NCBI GenBank assembly: GCA_000181795.3
Contig: CM012953.1
Location: 13,085,520-13,149,519 of the forward strand
Direction of reading: 5' to 3'
Length of the DNA: 64,000 nucleotides
Source: Trichinella spiralis
Taxonomy: Eukaryota > Nematoda > Enoplea > Trichinellida > Trichinellidae
Shown piece by piece: positions 12,515 through 24,867 of this stretch; the first letter of the stretch is position 1, and each line of letters starts with the position of its first letter. Under the pieces are notes generated by a model, which had not been told where the DNA came from, did not search any database, and saw only the letters and a program-made list of their open reading frames with translations. Position numbers and translations under genes: made by a program.

Positions 12515-13039
12515 ATGATCTTCCAACCATCTTTAATTTTCATATCCCTGACCATATTGTGTAAGATTGTTGTGTTGCTTTCTGAATGGGATTTGTGAAA
12601 AATATTTTTTTAATTTTATTATTCTTCAGTTTTGAACGTATCGGATGCCAAAAGAGATCCACTACCGTGCGTTGATACAGATGCAGAAACTTGCAATCAA
12701 CTTGCTGCTTTGAAACATGAATTTTCAAAAAAAGGATGCAAAGAGGATAGATATTTTTCAAGATTCGTCTGCTGTGCTTCATGTACACGTCTTTGGAAAA
12801 TCAAAGTAGACAGCAATGGTGTTTTTAAAGGTATTTCATCTTGAATGTTGCCTAATAACTGAAACATTAATGCTGGCTTTATAGATACAAATGAGTTGAA
12901 ATTCAATGATCCTACTTGTCCAGATGTTCAAGACAGAGTTAAGCACTGTGAAGAAAGAATTGAATACTTTCCTGGCTATTGTGACAGAAGAATTGGACAT
13001 TATAATTGTGCTAAAACTTGTGACGTAGCATGTGTTTAA
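12515..13039 (+). CDS. Small secreted protein with two ShKT-type cysteine modules
   Basis: Three exons, 12515-12560, 12630-12830 and 12885-13039, close in phase to 133 residues. The first about 22 residues are a hydrophobic signal peptide (MIFQPSLIFISLTIL...), so the product is probably secreted. Two cysteine-rich modules follow. The first runs from PCVD to CCASC, with six or seven cysteines. The second runs from CPDVQD to KTCDVAC, with six cysteines spaced as in ShKT domains: C-x-D early, and C-xx-TC-xx-C at the end. ShKT modules are abundant in nematode secreted proteins, alone or beside enzymes. They can act in matrix assembly or channel binding, but no function can be assigned from this sequence. 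Nothing enzymatic is attached. The flanking genes are unrelated. Confidence 0.8.
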
Positions 13040-13264
13040 AATAAATATTTACCATTTTCATTTTTAAAAATTCATGTAATCAACAAAAAATAGTTTGTAC
13101 TTTACAAAGTGCAAAACATTTTTGATATATGTTCAAGATATTTCAACTTATGCTAGAACGGTGTTTTCCGTAATATGCAATAATTAAATTTTTTTAACTG
13201 TTTAATTCAGTTTAATAATAATGTTAAGCAGTTTATTTTAAAAATAGCATTATGGCAGCGATAT

Positions 13265-13723
13265 TCAAAACGCAGTGCACAAATGGTACCAGAGTAAATA
13301 ATCATGACAAGAATTTAGTGCTTTCATTTGAAAAAATTCATTGTATCGTTCCAGTTTTAAAAGCAACAGAAACATTTTCGCATAATTGTTAAATTTAAAT
13401 TTCAAAAACAAATAAATTGCATTTTCAGCTTGATAAAATTCAATAAACATGTTCATCACTTCATGGCTGCCAAATATTCCAATGGAATACAGGAAAAAAT
13501 AAATTGTCAGCAATAACAAACTGCCTTCTTCATGTCAGAATAAAATGGGCAAAATATACATCACGTGCGCTATTAAGACATGCGCAATACATGTCGCAGC
13601 TACTAAGAAGTTTCCAAATGCAATAAGCGAAGTATATCTGCCACACATTTGCGGATGAATTATGCTGGCATAGTCACTAGACCAATTTGAACAAGGTGTT
13701 CCACTAATGTCTAGCTTAATTTC
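13265..13723 (-). CDS. 3' part of a probable multi-pass membrane protein gene
   Basis: Two exons, 13723-13591 and 13524-13265, joined by a 66-base GT-AG intron, give a continuous 130-residue C-terminal segment. Upstream of 13723 is a TTTTAG acceptor, so a 5' part must exist. I could not define it confidently; the tandem repeat lies there. The segment starts with a polar, Cys-containing loop (EIKLDISGTPCSNW). Two hydrophobic stretches follow, around SLIAFGNFLVAATC and LLLLTIYFFLYSIGIFG, which are probably one long or two membrane helices. Without the intron, the frame meets a stop just after ILPILF, so the call depends on the splice. I do not recognise the family. A decayed gene is a real alternative. 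Confidence 0.4.
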
Positions 13724-13864
13724 CTAAAATGCATTAAACTGTTTTTAAATTATAAACATTTTCATGAAAATTATGGAATTTCTATAAAACCCTCGCAAGT
13801 ATATCAGCATGATATAATCACTGAAACATTTGTCTAGAAATACTTTTAAAATATCCAAAGGAAT

Positions 13865-14490
13865 ATGTATCATTTAAAATATGATAAATATTCCAGTTTC
13901 GGCCAAATTATTAACGATAAAATCAATCTTATCTACTTAAGTTATCTATCATGATGAAATTGAGAAAACAATGCATTTCTTTTCTTTTGAAATTAAAATA
14001 GATTATTAATTAATAAACCACTTCGTAAGTTATATAAAAGGTATTTATTACCATGAGTAATTGCAACTGCCCTGCCATTTCGTGAAAATAAAATGAAAAT
14101 TTTAAGTTACACAACTGATGCTTGGGGAACAATTCAAACAACCGTTGGCTATTAAGGAAAATCAAGTTTGCATAGTGTATTAAGTTGCATAACATGAATA
14201 GATTTTATTTAAAATATAATAAATACTCCAGTTTCAGCCAGATTATTAGCAATAAAAGTATTCTTATTTATTTAATTAAGTTATCCACCTTAATAAAATT
14301 GAAAAAATAATACATTTCTTTTCTTCTAAGTGTAAAATTAAAGGTGTATAAAAGGTATTTGTTATCATGGTTAAATGAATCTGTTCTGCCACTTCGTAAA
14401 AATAAAATGAAAATTTAAAGTTACATAACTCATGTTTGGGGAACAATTAAAAATAACCGTTGACTATTAGAGAAAATCAAGTTTGCATAG
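13865..14490. repeat. Imperfect tandem duplication, two units of about 300-330 bases
   Basis: Unit A (about 13870-14180) and unit B (about 14205-14490) align along their length. Both contain a 'taaatattccagtttc/taaatactccagtttc' segment, then 'gcatttcttttctt/acatttcttttctt', then 'taaaaggtattt', then 'aaaataaaatgaaaatt', then 'tggggaacaatt', and end with 'aaaatcaagtttgcatagtg'. Divergence is moderate, with indels. On the minus strand unit A has a 61-residue open frame (about 14010-14195). In unit B the matching frame is broken by an extra base and a stop. Confidence 0.8.
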
Positions 14491-14494
14491 TGCA

Positions 14495-15040
14495 ACAAAA
14501 GCAGGGAACAGTACTACACTTTGAGTTACTGACATCCAGCTTCCCATACTGACTGTAGTTCTTCGCGCCTTATTCGTTCTTGTAACGAATTACGTTATCC
14601 CTGGTCCTTAATCTCCTTTTACAGCTAACGGATCAACCCAATATTGCACACAGTCAGACGTTTATAGCACTCAGCTATAGAATAAACCATCCAACAATGC
14701 AATAATCACCGAGTTCACAATCGATACTCAAGCACAACTATACGATGGTAAAGATTCTTTCACAGATATCTTCGAGCAGCACTTCCGCATCTCTTTTTGC
14801 TCCGTTACTCGATCTGCTGCTTCACTGCTTCATTGTAGAACTATTGAACTGAACTGCTTGTTTTCTTTGTTTTTGTCGAGCTTATATATATTTATTTATT
14901 TATATAGAAAATTCTGGCAACCGTGACGTAGTTTCGCTGCCAACTACTTTTACTTCATTTCTAGGAATTCGGCATCATCAACTCATGTTCTAGAGAACGT
15001 CTTTGACTTTCCAGAGTCTTTCAAACAAGAATTGTAGACG
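14495..15040 (-). mobile_element. LTR-like sequence, probable retroelement remnant
   Basis: This stretch is less AT-rich and different in texture from its surroundings. Read on the minus strand it looks like an LTR: about 100 bases of mixed sequence, a TATA-like run (plus 14884-14908), then 'gctcg' and a further 250 bases of mixed composition. These lead to 'caatattgggttgatccg', which could be an LTR end plus a primer-binding-like site. No reverse transcriptase or gag frame is present. The second LTR and target-site duplication were not found, so this may be a solo LTR or a chance compositional island. Confidence 0.35.
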
Positions 15041-15863
15041 AATAAAAAACTTATTTTTGCAATTCATTTGCATCTTTACCACAACCTTTTAAACATGAAT
15101 TTTTCAGTCAGGAAAACTAACAAATGAAACAGAAGAAAAATGAAAGTTTTTAGAAAAAAATGTTTATTCTGTTATGATAACTTTTATTTCAAATAGCATT
15201 ATTTTTTTAGTTAATATTAAAAAATTGCTGTAATTTTACTCAAAATGAATTTCATGCTTTTTGCAATGAAATTTGAAGACTGTATACGATGATATTACAA
15301 AAAATTATTTTATGCTGACTTAATGCAAAAAAACAAGATAATATCGCTTTATAAATGAATTAAAAAACGTAAAAGTAGGGTGAAAAGCTATATTCTTGTA
15401 ACACACTTTTGGAAGTTTAGTAAAACTTCATGAAAATAATATAGTATTCAGGAAAAAAGTGCATAAATTAATTATTCTTTCTTTCCAATTCATTTAAATT
15501 ATATTAATCATTACATTTCCTGTTTAATATAAAGCTTTACATACAACAATTCCTTTAAAATAATTCATCCAAATAATGAAAATATGCTGAAATTTTTAAA
15601 AATAATCTTGCGCAATAAAAGTAGCAACACATGCGTGATTAAAATAAAAATAAAATAAAAATTTTTTTATTAAATAAACTATTTTTAAATAAACAATTCA
15701 AAAAGAATTTTGTGGAATTTTTCAACAATGTTTTATTTATCAAAATTTCATTGCTATTTTTACCTGTTGATCAGATACTATCACAGTCCTTGAATTTGGC
15801 CCGGTTGTTTGCTTGGATTTTTTGGTGCTAAATTTTTTTAAGCTTTCAAATATTCTGAGAGAA
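15041..15863. other. Intergenic, no gene seen
   Basis: AT-rich sequence between the LTR-like block and the CUEDC1-like start codon. It presumably carries the promoter of the latter. No repeat or RNA gene is apparent. Confidence 0.4.
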
Positions 15864-18618
15864 ATGGAAGAACCGGCAGACGAACTGAAATTAGAATTTG
15901 CCCAAGTGCGTTTTTAGTTTTTATTTTTGCATGTAGCCATTACTGTATGTAAAATTTCTGAAAGTGAATTTTTGGAAAAAGCGTTGTTGTTTACTTCATT
16001 ATAACTTATTTGCTTTTATAACACATGTTCGTTGTCTCATTTTTTCTTTGATAGATTTCAGAGATATTCCTTTTTTATGAATTTTGAAATATTTAATTTT
16101 GCTTTATTATATTACAGTCAGTAAAGGTGACTTTTTTTCATATGTATGTACTGCATAATGTCATTGAAGAAATTTTGTAATTTTTCAGATGGCATTTTGA
16201 AAATTTAAATATCATCTTTTACACAAGTGATCTTTCGAAGCAGAAATGAAACAGTATTTAAATTTAATTATGATTACGACTTTACAAAAATGTGAAGCAT
16301 TTTTAGCATTTTGATTGCGATTATAAAATTTTTTGATTAATGTTTGTACAATTTGAAATAAACTAAGATGCGAATTGTCCAACAATTGCCTGAACAATGT
16401 TTTAAAATGTTTTTACTTTGATCTGGGATGATGAAGTGGAGGTGATTGATTTTTTTCCTGAATCAATTTTAAAGTTTTGCATGTTGATCTTTTCATAACA
16501 AGCATGTTTGATATTTAAACAATAATAATAATTATACCTTTTGTTTTTAGTTAAATTACAAAATTTTCAGTTTTAATTAAGCTTGTGTTTTTTTATATTG
16601 AAATGCGCTTTTAGGCAATGAACGATTTTAGTGCCATGTTCCCAACACTGAACAGAGTCACTATAGAAGCTGTTTTACGAGCTAACAACGGTTTGGTTGA
16701 CGATACCATTGACGAATTGTTGTGCATTATCAGTTCAAGAGAGTTGCCGACGTCAAAAGTATGTGTTTAATTGAAAAGTATCATTTGCTAATCAGTGAAA
16801 TTAAATTGTCAACTTTTGATGCATTATTAATTGATTAAAAATGATAAACAAAACTTGATTGACAGTGTCAATGAAATTATGTTTTATGCTTGATTTGAAG
16901 TTTCATTTGTTGAAATAAAAATTAATAGTTTCTTTGTTAAAAATGGAAAAGTACATGTATATATTTTTGTTCCGGCATTTTAAAATTTTATTGGTGATGC
17001 AGTATTTTATTATTAATATTTGTTTTTATAACGAATGCTGCATTCCCTTTGAATGTTAAGCTGTGGTAAATGTGAAATGATAAAAACACTGTTATTCAAC
17101 ATTACAGTTATTTGCATAGCAGTTTTATATCACGAATTTCTTATCTGCATTATATATTTTTGAAATATTTTAAATAGAAGTTCCTTTAATAGCAGTGATG
17201 ACGCAGTTTTATTATTATATTGTATTATACATTTGTTTTTTGTTTCAGAACTTGCCAAATTCAAAATTAGATAAAGCGGCTAGTGTATCACAGCAGATCG
17301 AATTGAGGAACCGATTTGCTTCGAGTTGTACAATTGAACCGCATTCTCAGATTAGAGGAAATGGGAAAAAAATATATCGTCCATTGATGCTGAATCCACT
17401 TCCATCGGACTTTTTGCGTCTTTCTAAGCCGTCACACTCTTCATTGACCAAAACGACCACACCAACGCCGTCAAAGGTGAGCAGATTATTATTTATTCAC
17501 TTAACTTTGAAATATATTCCATTCGACCCGTTTATACATATATATGCATTTACAATTTGTAGCAAAATTCGTTGAATCAAAATAAACTGCAGGAAATGTT
17601 GACGGACAACATGCGCAGACGTCATTCTGCAAGCGACGCGGAAACTCAACGGTATTTCAAAAAAAATTCAGTTGTTTACATATTTTTTAACAAAAAGTAA
17701 CTTTTTCTGATCTTTTCAAGCATGCTTGAAGATGAGAGAATAGCGATATTGTTGCAGAACCAAGAGTTTGTACGTGAATTGAGAGACGATACAGATTTCA
17801 TGTCCGCTTTGAACAGAGGTTAGATTCAGGATCGGGTTTATGGGAAAATTTTTTTTTCTGGAAAAACATTACACCGTTTTCTCCACAGATGCCAGGGAAA
17901 GAGAAGAGAGACACTCTGCATTATTGCAAGAGAAGGTATCGTCGTCACGTCAACAGGCGAATGATTCGACCGTGGTTCATCCTAGTAAATAGCTGAACCT
18001 TTTTTTTAAATAGGCATCTACAGTAAGAATTTTTTTTATATCTTGATTTTCAGGTGTTGCTGACCTGTTGAGTTCCCCAGTTACTGAAGAATACGGCGGA
18101 GAGCCTGGCGAAATGAGCGCATTTCCATACACTAAAGTGGTCAACGTGCAAAAAGCATCCGAAGTTGAATTTCGCGAAAAGTTGCGTCATATGGGCAAAG
18201 GTGAATTTTGAATTCTTTTATTTTTTGGAAGGTTATTTTTAATGTGATTTTTTTTCACTTTCAGCCTCAAGACAGTATCTAGCTGAGTTTGCGCATCGCT
18301 TTCAGCGTAAACACAAAAGTGCTTCTGGAATGTAAATTTTTTCAACATTTTTTCACATTTTTGTTAAATCAGTTTTCTTTTCTAAGCTTGGGCATAGGTA
18401 CACATAGTCGTACTGTGTTGTTGAATGAAGTAGATGAATCAGAAAGTGATGACGAACATAATACCAACTCTGGATACAATCAGCCTTCAGATGCAGATTA
18501 CAACGTGCGTTACTGTTTGAATTTTAAAACAAAAATATTTTAAATTTTGTTTCAGATTGGAGATCGAAGAGATCTTAAAGAAGGACATTTGTTCAGCAAT
18601 GCCAAACCTAAGCGCTGA
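15864..18618 (+). CDS. cuedc1: CUE domain-containing protein, CUEDC1-like
   Basis: Ten exons, 15864-15905, 16615-16758, 17249-17476, 17563-17651, 17721-17818, 17889-17984, 18054-18200, 18265-18331, 18387-18504 and 18556-18618, close in phase to 363 residues. Residues about 12-55 are a CUE domain: FAQAMNDFSAMFPTL carries the MFP motif and the helix ends in DDTIDELL. CUE domains bind ubiquitin. Further on, EDERIAILLQNQEFVRELRDDTDF and EFREKLRHMGKASRQYLAEFAHRF match the two conserved blocks that define CUEDC1 beyond the CUE domain. The C-terminus is acidic, then basic (ending KPKR). The first intron is about 700 bases. The stop codon lies 118 bases from the convergent separase stop. Molecular role is poorly known even in vertebrates. 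Confidence 0.85.
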
Positions 18619-18736
18619 AGAAGTGCTTGTTTTTTGCGTATTTTTCTTTCTGTTTTGCACACATCGCTTTATCATGGTGAAAGTAATGATAATATTTATT
18701 GATTCTCAAAATTTTCTTTATTTTAAATACATTACG

Positions 18737-21700
18737 TTACGTTGAAGACGATACGGGTAAACCGTAAGAGACGATCGCTGCGCCGGTCAGAAATTTTAAC
18801 TTGCAAAATTGTCGTGCATGATTCAGTGCGATTAAAAGGTCCCTAGTTTGCATTGCCTCTAATGGTGTAGCAGGGATGATGTCAGGTTTGGTGGGAGATT
18901 CGAAGCGTAGCCAAATGCGCAACAGTGCATCCAGAAAACGATCCACATCTTTGTCAGTAATATTCCACAGCGCCGCCACCACGTTTGGGCTAAAAATGTA
19001 TTTGATTATTCAATTGAATATAATAATATAAGCATCACAGGCATAAAAATTGTAATAAAGAGTGAACAAATGAAGTTGATAATTTCTTTTTTTTTCTTCA
19101 AAAAGAAATAACATCACCTTTTTGCCATTTGGTAATAAGCTACTGGCCCAACTTGTTCATAACGTCGACCGTATAGTAATCTTCCACTGCTGCATCCCAT
19201 CAGCAACACAGTTGCGTTGCATGTGCTGAATCGTGTTTCAGCGTTTTTCAGATACCGACTTCCACCACCGTGACCGACATAACTGTAAAAAATTTCTTTA
19301 TCAATTTCAGCAATGGAAAAAGAGAAAAAAAAGCTGTACATAAAAAGATCCTTTTTGAATGCGCATTGTATTTCTTCTAATGTAGGATGTCGACCAATAC
19401 AACCTTCCCATCCTTCCAAACTATAAACGAATAAATAAATATATATATATTAGAAAAAAAAATATTTATTTTTAATATTGAAATAAATGAAATTGTCACC
19501 TTTTGAAGAAATTTTCGAAACGTTGCTGGGTTAGCTGAAGGTCGTTGGATGGATTGAGTACGTAAAATGACTTCTGCTTCATCACCGATGCAGAATCGTT
19601 CCACTGGCTGAACAGGTGACAAAGGAAATGTATAGATGGGCATCTTGTGACGGGTAGGTGTCGAAGTGAACGAATAGCATGCAACGGTAAACCAGAAAAC
19701 TCCTAAAATGAAAAGAATAATATTAAAAAAAAATGAACATTCTTCAGCAATAAAAAAGTACTCACTCGACCAAGTATAAGAATCACTGGCCCATTTTCAC
19801 CGCCATCGTTACCAGAGGAAGGGAATTTTTGCTTCAGCATCTTTCTAATGGTTTGCGTGTACTTTTTGGCAACAAGATGACCAAGAAGAGTAGTAAATTC
19901 CTCTTCTTTTAGATTCAGATAACCGTCGACGACAATCTACATTAAAATAATTGCTTCCTTTTCAGAGATACTGTAAATTCAAAACATTTAGGAAAAAGAT
20001 ATTACCTCAACGATGTGAAGAGGCAAGTTACAATGTTCGTGAAGATCGTTCACCATGTTCATCACATCCAAATCAGCTTTATGTTGAAACAGAACTTTCC
20101 ACTCCTTAAACCATTTTTCCTCCAACTCATCTAACCAATTCTAAAAAATGACTATTTAAAACTGTGCTGTTTTATTATCAAAAAGAAACAAATGCTAAAA
20201 CTTCGATGGCATTATTGAGTTCAAAGCGAGTTTCCCAAAAACGCTTTCTATTGGTCAGTTTCATTGATTCTTTGTTTTTTTCCGCAATTGAATTGAATTC
20301 ATTTAATGCACTGAACTGAAAAAAGATTTTTAAAAAAATTTAATTTAAATTGTTTATCAAAAAAATACCTTGTCAAGCACATTTCCCAAATTTACCACAA
20401 ACGGTTGACAACGACTGCTCATTCTGACAACGTACAGCTCTGAGCCAGCTTCGACCGATGTCATATAAAGCGTAACGATTGTCCAAGCTTAATGATAATT
20501 ATTGATCATTTTTAAATTTATTATAATATTTGTTTTGCTTTCTTTTACATTCAGGTAGGTGCTCAGTACATTTCAACATGTCCTCTTTGTCGTCAAAACG
20601 AACAGGAAATGTTCCAATCGGCAAGGCGCTGCAAAAATATACACACAGTATTAACATTACGTTATGTAAAATAGTTGCTGTTCGTTAAGAATAAACTCAT
20701 CTAACCTATTTGGTAGACGTCTTTGGTCAACAAGAATTGAATGCCGAACTGAAGATAGAAGAGCTTCACCAATGTGATGCGCTGCATCAGTGTGATCGTC
20801 TTGCTTAACATGGCAAATTGCCAAAGCTTCGTGAGCTTTCTGATACCAAGGATAATAAAGCATATGCCCGTACAATTGCAATTGGTTGGAAATTGTTTCC
20901 ATTATTTGAAATTGTGTTTTCTGCTTATTTTTCTTCTTTCTGCTCTTCTTCTTGTCTTCATCATCACTAAGCTGAGAAAAAGATCCTGACACTGTTGCAA
21001 CCACCCCGTCGTTCAAACTGAGGCTAAGTCGAAGTTGGCTAAACGACAGCTCATAAAACAACGGCATCCGGGACAAATTGGGCAACTGATTTAAACTCTG
21101 CTCAATCAAATCTTCGTCGAAATTTCCTTCTATTAAACTGAACAACAATGTGTACTGTAAATTCAGCAGCGTCGAATAAATCAACTCTTCGTTCATGTCG
21201 ATTTTGGATATCAAAGTTGAAAAATCACCTTCCAATACCATTTTCACTTCATTTAAAATAGCCTTTCTTAATTGGGTGATTTTTTCAATCAGAGAAAGCA
21301 GAATTTCGGTCAGCTTCGGTTCGTCAGTAATAATGGCCTGCTGTGCTGCCAAATGAAACATTTCAATACGAAATGGAATATTTTTGCAAACGAAACACTG
21401 ACATTTTGCATTTTTGCTATGATAATTTTCCAAAAAAAAGTAAAACATATCCGATTTGGTCTTTCGCCTGGGCGTGATAAAACTGATCAAATTGGAATCA
21501 ATTGGACAACAGGGCTTGTAATCAAACAACGAATGTGCAATATTTTCAAAAGTTTGCAATGCTGGATGATCAGTTAATTTCACCTCTTCTTCAAACATCA
21601 ATCCTAACATGTGACACAACCTGAAACAATAATTAAAACAACCTTAAAAAAGATATATATTAAAGCAAATACCAATAAGGTGAACGAATGCGCAAAGCTA

Positions 21701-24201
21701 ACGAAAATGCTTCAGTTTGATAAGCACATCGGTATCGCAGAAGACCAGCGTGCAGACAAGCCGCAGTCGCTTCTCGGTTCAACAACATCAATAAAAACAA
21801 ATCCAATTTCACATCATCTGAAAAAAAAATTTAATAAAAATAATCAGAATTCTTTCAATAAATAAAAATAATCAAAATTTATACACAACTCACCGTCTAT
21901 GTAGTCATATTCTGTGGTATTTTTTAGAAAATATGCTACAACAGAATTGATATAACGATGAGCAGTTGTTATGGATGCAATGTAAGAACAATAGCGACGT
22001 AGAATTATTAAATATTTCTCGTTTCGGCAATGGTTCGAAGCATAATAAATGGCGTAATGAAAGAAACACAACATTCTTCGCTTTTCCACATTATCATTGC
22101 CAGTTTCGTCAATTTCACAAAAATATTTTATTACCTCTTCAAGATTATCCGCCTGTTGATTTATACAATCATAAAAATTCAAAATTTAATACAAGCATAA
22201 CAGTAATAATAATAATGATGATGATTATGAATACTTACATTTTCCCTTTGAAATGTGAAAAATATTCGAATAATTTCCAAAGTATCTTTTTCAATTTCTG
22301 TTTCAACTTGAACTTTACTTTCATAATCTGCAATAAACTGTTCAAGAGCTCTAGGAAGTTCCAAAAAACATAGCAGCAAAACAATCAAAGAAAACTGTTG
22401 CATTTTTTTCATATTTTGGAAATGCCAAAGAGTCAACTCTAAAGCTTGCAATATCTGCAAAAAAAGAAAAATGATAGCTTATTAGTACAAAAACAAATTT
22501 CTTATTCATACCATCCCATTGAGCAAACTGAGAGCAGTGATTTCCTTCGTGATGTCAAGAATATCTTTTTTGATCCTCTCATCTGCATTGCAATAAGCAG
22601 AACAAAGTTCACTTTTCCACACCTTGTACGCTTTTTCCAAATAATTCAAGGCAGGTTCAAATTCAACAATGCTGCTGGTCATCTTTTTCAGCTCATGAGC
22701 ATCTTTGCGACCTTGAATCACCGGAGTCATTTCATAAATTTCAGGATTTAAAGATATAGCATCCTAAAACCATATACTTTTGTTAAAACTTAATATTAAA
22801 ATCAATTTTCAAATTCATTCACCGGTTTCGCAAGACGACGCAATATAATTGAATACTGGAGTAAATATCCTCTAATTAAAAGTAGATTTTTTTCCAAAGA
22901 TTGTTCACATTCAAGAATACCGAATGCCTTGTTAATACATTCAAGAGGACTAAAATGAGTTGAAATGAAATAAAATCATTCAATACAAATGCAACAGTAT
23001 AGTAAAACAGACTCGTCAGAGCTTATTTGTGGATTACAGAAAATCAGCTCTGCCAGATGAAAATGAACTCGCACACGATCGTTCACATCTAATGGATATG
23101 TCAGAATGTCCTTCAAGATGGACTTTATATACTTTTCATCAAACCACGGGAGATTTCGTCTGTAAAGAGAAAAATATGATGAATAAATGGCATATGTAAA
23201 CCAAAATTATAAACCTGTATCGCTTGCACCATTCCAATTCCAACAACAATAGTTTAGGAATAGAAACCCAATTTGAAAAAGTAGATGACTTCAAGAAACT
23301 AGTCACTGGTCTACAAGTTAAGAATGAGTTCATCTAATTTTTTAAAGATTAAAAAATGCTCACTTTTTCAGTTCTTCAGTCATATCATTTCTGCCAGACG
23401 TAGAAATTCTTGTCATCAAACAACGTTTCCAATATTCGTCTAATGTGTAATCCGGGGAGGTGCAAATTGCATAAACAGAAAATTTGTATGCAATATCACA
23501 TTTTTGCATTTTCACCAAGTTGCAACTCATTTGTAGATACATTTTACTAATTTTTTCCTAAATAAAGTGTCCATGTCATAAAAAAAATAATTTTCAATGG
23601 TAAACAAACTCGAATAGAATTTTCATGAACGTCACACTGTTGGCACATATGTTCAATAACATCAGATATTAATAAAAGTTTATTAACATCTTGATCAGAG
23701 CGCAACTGAACAATACAATTGGTCAAGGCAGACAGAAACCACGTCATCCGTGACTGAACCCCAGAAGTAACGAGTACATGTTCACCGAAAATAAAATTTT
23801 TCTTCAGCATATTCTACAAAATGCTTTATATTATATTTGAAAATAACAAAAATAAATATTACATCTAATAACCGGACAGCTTCCACAATGCGATCCTTTT
23901 TAATTAAATCAGTCAACTGTTTCGTTTCTTCCATTTTATGATACAGTGGCTCGACTGAAATTAAAAAATACTTTGTACGTAATAAAATGCAATATTCTAA
24001 ATATACAAAACGAAAACATTTATAATTATGTGAAAATCAAGAAAATACTCATTACTAAGTTTTAATCTGAAGTTTTATTAAGCGCAACAATCAAAAAGCA
24101 CAGTTTGGAATTTTGTAGGGCAAAAATGTAAAACAATTTAAAATTAACAAAATTAAAAAAAACAAACATAATAAAAAGTCCATACCTTTTTTCTTTGACA
24201 T
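18737..24201 (-). CDS. sep-1: Separase (separin), sister-chromatid cohesion protease
   Basis: Twenty-one exons run from ATG 24201 to the stop at 18737: 24201-24186, 23954-23863, 23813-23610, 23557-23364, 23310-23215, 23159-23013, 22949-22823, 22763-22512, 22454-22239, 22152-21894, 21817-21673, 21620-20706, 20628-20549, 20487-20369, 20315-20202, 20140-20006, 19936-19766, 19702-19500, 19420-19340, 19282-19118 and 18989-18737. They close in phase to 1327 residues. The C-terminal peptidase C50 domain is clear. The catalytic His is in YVGHGGGSRYL (about His1193) and the catalytic Cys in LLMGCSSG (about Cys1219). The spacing of 26 equals that of human separase. VAALWNITDKDVDRF follows as in other separases. 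The enzyme cleaves the cohesin kleisin at anaphase and is held by securin until then. The long N-terminal helical-repeat part is poorly conserved, as is usual. Length is close to C. elegans SEP-1. A basic KKKSRKKKNKQK patch lies near 20930. Confidence 0.93.
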
Positions 24202-24867
24202 TTAAAGAATTCAAATTTTATTTAAAATCAAGGTTGAATTACAGTGTTGCCCTAGAAAAAAATCTGATGCGTTAAAAAATAGTATTCTTTTAGATTAAAA
24301 TGATAAATTTAAACACGGATAAATACATCACTTTAAAATTTCAGGTACTGGTTTGAAATACTATCAAAGTAATTATGATCTTCAGGTAGAAATTTAGCTG
24401 TTTAAATTAAAATTCAGCTTTAGTTAGGAGAGTGAAAAAATAACAAAAATTAATTAAATTAATTAAAAATTACATTAATATTATTTAAATGAAAGCATTA
24501 TTAAATGCTAATTTCTGACTGAAGTGTTCGTCTTAATAAATCCGTGTAAGGCCATTCGTACTTGCATATATCATAACAATCTCTAATACAGTATTATATA
24601 TAATTTGAGTGAGAAGTCGTGGATGAATTTTCATTGTTTAACGATTTTGTTCATTATATTAATTCTACTTAAGAATGTGAACTGAAACTGACATGTTAAC
24701 GTTGATTGATGGGTGAAATGCTTTGAGAATTTTTGATTGGAATGGCTTCCACAGGAGAATATGAAAAACAAGAAGTAAACAGTTTGTGCAAGTGCTTTTG
24801 CAATCGAGCTGTGCAATGCGGTAGTTGATTTTAGGTAAAACAATCATTTTATCTTTATGAAGAAGCA
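24202..24867. promoter_or_regulatory. Divergent promoter region, separase / ROGDI-like
   Basis: The two start codons face away from each other across 666 bases, so promoters and 5' leaders of both genes must fit here. Short chance frames occur on the minus strand at 24631-24877. No specific element is recognisable. Confidence 0.4.
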
